Notes under the pieces: generated by a model
The model's input: only the letters and a program-made list of their open reading frames with translations
Databases searched by the model: none
What the model was told of the DNA's origin: nothing
Shown here: positions 60,294 through 64,000 of the stretch, one piece after another
Layout: each line of letters opens with the position of its first letter
Numbering within the stretch: position 1 is the first letter of the stretch
NCBI GenBank assembly: GCA_022009995.1
Contig: CP091734.1
Span: forward strand, 1,116,001-1,180,000
Length of the DNA stretch: 64,000 nucleotides
Origin: Clostridiales bacterium
Lineage (GTDB): Bacteria > Bacillota > Clostridia > Christensenellales > CAG-917
Direction: 5' to 3'
Translations under genes and position numbers: made by a program

Positions 60294-61726
60294 TTATTTA
60301 AGCCTTCCGAGACCGAACGACATTCCTTGCGATTTGCCGATTTCTTTTCCGGTTTTTCCGTCGATGAGATTCACGCAGTTGATGAACGTCTGAATTTGCT
60401 CGTACATAAGGTCAAGGTTGAATTTGTCCATATGTTCGTTGCCCGTCGGATCGACCGAGCAGAGATAATCGGGGGCGGTAACGAGCGCGATTTCGGGGAT
60501 ATGTTTTTTGGACAGCGGCTGTCCTTCGCCGAAGTGCATCGTGTTGTGCGCGCGAAGGGTGGTTGTCCTGACGTTTTTCCTGTCTTTTATCGCCTCGTAA
60601 TAAATCTTATCAAGGTTTTTGTTGCCGGTGTAAACAAGTTCGGTATCGATATCGTTGGTTTTTGTGTAAACGCCGTTGACGTCTTTCCATTCCGTGCAGC
60701 CCAGATGTTCGACAGACACGCCCGCAACGGCTTTGTACGTTTTGCCGTTCCAAAGGTTCTTGTTTTCGGCAAGCCATCTTCCCGTCGCCTGATTGGACGT
60801 CATAATACCTTCGCGGAAGACGGGCAGACGGAAGTGTCCCGTTACGAACACGAAAATAAGCGTGCGTTTGGTGGGGTGCGCCTTGAAATATTTCATCATT
60901 GGCAGGATACCGATCCCGCCGTTTTCTTCCGAGAAGTTGCAGCCGTCGGTGTGGGTGTTTATGATGATTGCCTCGTTCGTGTCGCCGGTGCCTTTAAGGA
61001 TTGCGTGGAAAGATTCCGTCTTTGCGTTGTCGTCGATATTGCCGACAAGGCGCAACGTTGCGGATTTTTTGTTTTTCGCCGCCGCAAGGACCTTTTTTGC
61101 CGTTTGTTTCGTTCACCCAAAGCATGGGTACGCCGAGATATCCCAAAAATAAAGTTGAGAACCTGTCCTTCGACCATTGCGTCGGACATATCTTCCCAGA
61201 TGCAGATCATACCTTTCATACCCGACAGTTTCGCCGCCCAGAACGAGAGCAGCGTTTTGACGAAAGACGTGCTGACGGGGCCGCGGTAACTCTTTTCGAT
61301 TTCAAGGTTTTCGGGCACGGACGCGCGCTTGTTGAATGCGATTTTACTGCTGATTTTTGAAAGGTTTTTGATGCGGCATACCGCAATTTTGCCCCTTGCG
61401 CGCTGAAAATCCAACGGGTTGTTGAAAACGGTAACGAGTTTGCCGGTCACGCCTTTTTCGTCGGTGAGTCCGCTGTAAGGGAAGGGGGAAGAAACGTCGA
61501 TATTTTGTCCGTCGACCGTCAGCGACCAATCCGTCGCCTCCCATTTTTTGAACGTGTATTGCTTATCGACAACGTCGTAGCCCATTTTTGCGATTTCGTC
61601 TTTCAGCCACGCCGTGTAAGCGTTCTGACCTTTCGTACCCGTCAGACGGCTGCCGAAAGAGTTCATCTTTTTCATATTTTCCATCACGCTTTCTTTTGAA
61701 GGCAAATCATTGAGAAAAATTGTCAT
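60294..61726 (-). CDS. M28-family metallopeptidase
   Basis: About 478 aa. The zinc-ligand region reads INTHTDGCNFSEENGGIGIL (H-x-D and the following E-E-N), as in M28 aminopeptidases; a PA-like domain precedes it (YSGLTDEKGVTGKLVTVFNN). Two breaks occur: an extra A near 61100 (NGKKVLAAAKNKKSATLR) and a missing T near 61150 (VLNFIFLGYLGVPMLWVNE). There is no signal peptide, so the enzyme is cytoplasmic or released by another route. GAGGGG precedes the ATG. Substrate unknown. Confidence 0.78.
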
Positions 61727-61762
61727 AAAACCCCTCTTAAAAAAAATAAAATTTGTGGTTAT

Positions 61763-61791
61763 ATTATATATTTTCGACGGCGATATGTCAA
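61763..61791 (-). promoter_or_regulatory. consensus promoter of the M28 peptidase gene
   Basis: TTGACA (61791-61786) and TATAAT (61768-61763) are separated by 17 bp. Confidence 0.75.
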
Positions 61792-61851
61792 TGAATGACG
61801 GGAAAAATCGAATCGCGACAAACCGCATTCGGCGCGCGGGCGCAAAATCGC

Positions 61852-61880
61852 TTGATTTAGGAAAGATAACAGTGTAAAAT
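61852..61880 (+). promoter_or_regulatory. promoter of tcdA
   Basis: TTGATT and TAAAAT are 17 bp apart; AGGAGA follows 6 nt before the ATG. Confidence 0.6.
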
Positions 61881-61899
61881 ATAAAAAACAGGAGATATT

Positions 61900-62637
61900 A
61901 TGGCAAATTCGTTTTCAAGGTCGGAACTGATTTTAGGGCATGACGCAATGCAGAAACTTGCCGCGGCAAGGGTTGCGGTTTTCGGCGTCGGCGGCGTCGG
62001 CGGATACGTCGTGGAAGCGCTTGCAAGGACGGGAATCGGCGCGCTCGATCTCATCGACAACGACACCGTGTGTCTTACCAATCTGAACCGTCAGATAATC
62101 GCAACGCACGATACGATAGGGAAGTATAAGGTCGATGTTTTTAAGGAGCGCGTGCACGTGATAAATCCCAATTGCAAGGTCGCGACTTACAAGACGTTTT
62201 TCCTGCCCGAAACAGCAGGCTCTTTCGACTTCAAAAACTATGACTACGTCGTGGACGCAATCGATACGGTGGCGGGGAAAATCGCCATAATCGAAAAAGC
62301 AAACGAGGCGGGCGTTCCCGTGATTTCGTCGATGGGCGCGGGCAACAAAACGGATCCGACCGCGTTTAAGGTTGCGGATTTGTACGACACGTCCGTGTGT
62401 CCCCTTGCAAAAGTGATGCGAAAAGAGTGCAAAAAACGCGCTCTCAAAAACGTGAAAGTCGTGTATTCCACCGAAAAAGCGGTGAAACAAAAATCCGCGC
62501 CGGACTCTGACGACGTGAATCCTTGCCGTCGCTCGACGCCGGGCTCGCTTTCTTTCGTTCCGTCGGTCGCGGGACTTATTATCGCCGGCGAAGTGATTAA
62601 AGACGTCTCGGGCTACGTCCCCGAATACGACGACTGA
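61900..62637 (+). CDS. tcdA: tRNA threonylcarbamoyladenosine dehydratase
   Basis: 245 aa of the E1-like ThiF/MoeB fold. TcdA uses ATP to cyclise t6A to ct6A on tRNAs. The nucleotide loop is AVFGVGGVGGYVVEALARTG; LNRQIIATHDTIGKYKVDV and DAIDTVAGKIAIIEKA are family blocks, and the CRRSTPGSLSFVPSVAGLI stretch near the end is typical of TcdA. It continues the pathway begun by TsaC in this window. It is monocistronic, followed by the tRNA-Ser promoter. Confidence 0.92.
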   Translation: MANSFSRSELILGHDAMQKLAAARVAVFGVGGVGGYVVEALARTGIGALDLIDNDTVCLTNLNRQIIATHDTIGKYKVDVFKERVHVINPNCKVATYKTFFLPETAGSFDFKNYDYVVDAIDTVAGKIAIIEKANEAGVPVISSMGAGNKTDPTAFKVADLYDTSVCPLAKVMRKECKKRALKNVKVVYSTEKAVKQKSAPDSDDVNPCRRSTPGSLSFVPSVAGLIIAGEVIKDVSGYVPEYDD

Positions 62638-62665
62638 TTTCAGCGCGACAATTTCAATAATGCGG

Positions 62666-62694
62666 TTGACAAAATACGCGATAATTGCTATACT
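62666..62694 (+). promoter_or_regulatory. consensus promoter upstream of repeat B and tRNA-Ser
   Basis: TTGACA and TATACT are 17 bp apart; the expected start (about 62701) is 3 bp before repeat copy B. No better promoter lies between the repeat and the tRNA. Confidence 0.7.
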
Positions 62695-62703
62695 TTCAAC
62701 CGA

Positions 62704-62985
62704 TATGCCAGGCAAGAGTAATACAAGCCTGCCAAATCGCCGCAATTTCCGCGCCTTTTGGCAAAAACTCGCTTGTAGTACGGTTAAGTACAACTGCGTT
62801 CGTTTTTCCCAAAAATCATCGGAAATATCGACGATTTGGTCGCTTGCGAGTCCGACGCCGTATTTTCAGGCAAAGACAAGGCACGCGAACGGGTTAATAC
62901 TTTACGTCTAAGCCGCGAGCGTAACGCAGTATTTGTCAAAAATACAGCGTCTTGACCACGGTTCGTATTATTCTTGCCTGGCATA
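62704..62985 (+). repeat. 282-bp inverted-repeat element, copy B
   Basis: The ends form an imperfect 25-bp inverted repeat (TATGCCAGGCAAGA.TAATAC). It aligns along its whole length with the reverse complement of copy A, with many scattered substitutions. Internal arms remain complementary in both copies although their bases differ. It lies between the promoter and the tRNA-Ser gene, so it would be transcribed as a 5' leader. No ORF in it is convincing. Confidence 0.8.
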
Positions 62986-62991
62986 CAACGC

Positions 62992-63080
62992 GGAGGAATA
63001 TCGAAGCGGTCATAACGAGGCGGTCTTGAAAACCGTTTGGGTGAAAGCCCACGGGGGTTCGAATCCCTCTTCCTCCGCCA
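62992..63080 (+). tRNA. tRNA-Ser (anticodon TGA)
   Basis: Acceptor GGAGGAA pairs with TTCCTCC, then G and an encoded CCA. The anticodon stem GCGGT/ACCGT holds loop CTTGAAA, giving anticodon TGA for UCA-type serine codons. A long variable arm (TGGG...CCCA) and T loop TTCGAAT confirm a class II tRNA of 89 nt. Confidence 0.95.
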
Positions 63081-63082
63081 CC

Positions 63083-63133
63083 AAGACACACGCAAAAGGA
63101 GCGTATAAAACTCCGACACGTGTGTCTTTTTCT
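63083..63133 (+). terminator. terminator of tRNA-Ser
   Basis: AAGACACACG and CGTGTGTCTT pair across a 26-nt loop, followed by T-rich sequence. Confidence 0.7.
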
Positions 63134-63144
63134 ATGCAAAACAG

Positions 63145-63181
63145 GGGTAAATTACCGTTTTTGTGGTAATTTACCCTTTTT
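63145..63181. terminator. second hairpin behind tRNA-Ser
   Basis: GGGTAAATTACC and GGTAATTTACCC form a perfect 12-bp stem followed by TTTTT. It may back up the first terminator. The next 140 bp show no gene. Confidence 0.65.
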
Positions 63182-63310
63182 GTTGTTTCTTCGCTCATCA
63201 CCGTAGGGATTTTTTCTTCACTCGCTTTGAAAAACCTCAAACCTTTAACGATTGCACAAAAAGGATTTTTGCACGATAAGGAGCGTATGATTTCTTCTGA
63301 CTTAATCAAC

Positions 63311-63351
63311 GAAAAAAATGACCGACTGCACTCTTACGAACGCAGTCGGTC
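63311..63351 (-). terminator. terminator of the TldD/PmbA-type gene
   Basis: On the minus strand, GACCGACTGC and GCAGTCGGTC form a perfect stem followed by ATTTTTTT. Confidence 0.8.
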
Positions 63352-63440
63352 GTTTGACCTTTATCTTTCTGTACTCTCTTTTTCCGATCGAAGCAGACTG
63401 GTTTTACTTTTTCGCTTTTTAAGCTGACCATACCGGAGAA

Positions 63441-64000
63441 TCACATATTCACGTCCATGACAACGGCACACAGCATACTGTCCGGGGACGGGTCGCCTCT
63501 GACGGCGCCGATGTAGTCATTGCCGAGGAAGTCGCTGAAATCGCCTCCGATATTCAGCTCCGGAAGGCGTCCGACCAATCTGCCGTTTTCCATCAGGTAA
63601 GACATCTGTACCGGAGCAGCAAAATGACCGCCGGGCGTGATATCGCCGCCTGAAGTCATGACAATATAGATCGCTTTGTCCGGTACAAGTGCGCTGAGTG
63701 CCGGTGCGGTCGGCTCTGCATAAAAACGGTTGAAGCCAAGGGTCGGCACGCCGTCATAAGAGGCTGCCGCCGTGCCGGTGTTTGGCAGGTTCAGCTTTTC
63801 TGCCGATTTTTTCGTTGTCAGAAGGCCGACAAGCGTTCCCCTGTCGATAAGCGCGGGACGCAGATCAGGTGCAACGCATCCCTCGGTATCAAAGAAGCAT
63901 ACGCCGGGGTTTGTTGCGGGATTCATATCGTTTTTAAGTGAAAGCCTGTCCGAGAAAACCTTTTTGCCGAGTTTTCCGCTGAGCAACGAAGCGCCAGAAG
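63441..64000 (-). CDS. TldD/PmbA-family protein, C-terminal part
   Basis: The gene runs off the right edge; the visible 185 codons are the C-terminal domain of TldD/PmbA (TldE) proteins, which form a metalloprotease acting on peptide modifiers. Family marks are SLLSGKLGKKVFSDRL, GVCFFDTEGCVA, SGGDITPGGHFAAPVQMSYLMENGRLVG and INIGG-type strands (PELNIGGDFSDFLGNDYIG). Codon use differs from the rest of the window: proline is mostly CCG, serine AGC/TCT/TCA, and TCG and CCC are scarce. This may mean transfer or a mis-joined contig. No frame break occurs in it. Confidence 0.8.
   Translation of the reverse strand, partial: SGASLLSGKLGKKVFSDRLSLKNDMNPATNPGVCFFDTEGCVAPDLRPALIDRGTLVGLLTTKKSAEKLNLPNTGTAAASYDGVPTLGFNRFYAEPTAPALSALVPDKAIYIVMTSGGDITPGGHFAAPVQMSYLMENGRLVGRLPELNIGGDFSDFLGNDYIGAVRGDPSPDSMLCAVVMDVNM

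Noticed and set aside
62660..62911. 83-codon open frame in repeat copy B (and 71 codons in copy A)
   Set aside because: The two frames are not related at protein level and cross the element borders; there is no ribosome site.
62992..63080. Integrated element with att repeat at tRNA-Ser
   Set aside because: No second copy of the tRNA 3' end and no integrase is visible in the window; the right-hand side is too short to decide.

Overview
The window reads as a stretch of a Gram-positive, Clostridia-like (Bacillota) chromosome. Supporting this are a DnaD-DnaI helicase-loading pair, AddAB instead of RecBCD, a large (~270 nt) SRP RNA with an Alu-like domain, Lgt and five Lgt-dependent lipoproteins, YugP, YwlE, a DivIVA-like protein, and sigma-A promoters (TTGACA-17-TATAAT) with AGGAGG-type ribosome sites. 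An uncultured gut Clostridia lineage would fit, but that is only an inference. No spore genes, prophage, transposase or CRISPR array is visible.

Layout from left to right. 1-3.7 kb: flavoprotein end, dnaI/dnaD, and queT behind a possible preQ1 riboswitch. 3.8-9.8 kb: flavin reductase, a small unknown gene, galT and galK (divergent), lgt, pncB. 9.9-13 kb: DivIVA-like protein, YugP, an unknown protein, a lipoprotein. 13-19.7 kb: addB-addA. 19.8-24.2 kb: membrane protein, corA, lipoprotein. 24.2-26.6 kb: tsaC-ywlE-esterase operon. 26.65-27.3 kb: SRP RNA and repeat copy A. 27.3-36.3 kb: Ig-like lipoprotein, then an operon of ileS, rRNA methyltransferase, RluA-type synthase, acyl-CoA ligase and a TIM-barrel protein. 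36.4-38.4 kb: a GlmU-acetyltransferase/GlmM reading frame. 38.4-42.1 kb: an iron- or corrinoid-type ABC importer divergent from a TetR regulator. 42.2-47.1 kb: nagB, lipid kinase, galU, unknown protein, murG. 47.3-54.4 kb: hydrolase, palindromic repeat array, topoisomerase IV genes, DUF1846 protein. 54.6-60.2 kb: pepF, lipoprotein, dnaB, recX, lipoprotein. 60.3-63.1 kb: M28 peptidase, tcdA, repeat copy B inside the tRNA-Ser leader, tRNA-Ser. The last 0.6 kb holds the end of a TldD/PmbA-type gene whose codon use differs from the rest.

Functionally the region is mostly housekeeping: replication and repair (dnaD, dnaI, dnaB, addAB, recX, topoisomerase IV), translation and tRNA/rRNA modification (ileS, tsaC and tcdA for t6A/ct6A, a methyltransferase, a pseudouridine synthase, queT), sugar-nucleotide and wall-precursor metabolism (galT, galK, galU, glmM/glmU-AT, nagB, murG), and envelope lipoproteins.

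Two points matter for any reader. First, at least 35 single-base frame breaks occur, nearly all at short homopolymers and many inside essential genes. They look like uncorrected sequencing errors, so split genes are annotated here as single genes with the break position given. Second, the most unusual elements are a pair of ~283-bp inverted-repeat, two-armed elements next to stable-RNA promoters, a DnaB with an SSB-like C-terminal tip, the GlmU-AT/GlmM frame, and several promoters placed so that the mRNA would start at the start codon.
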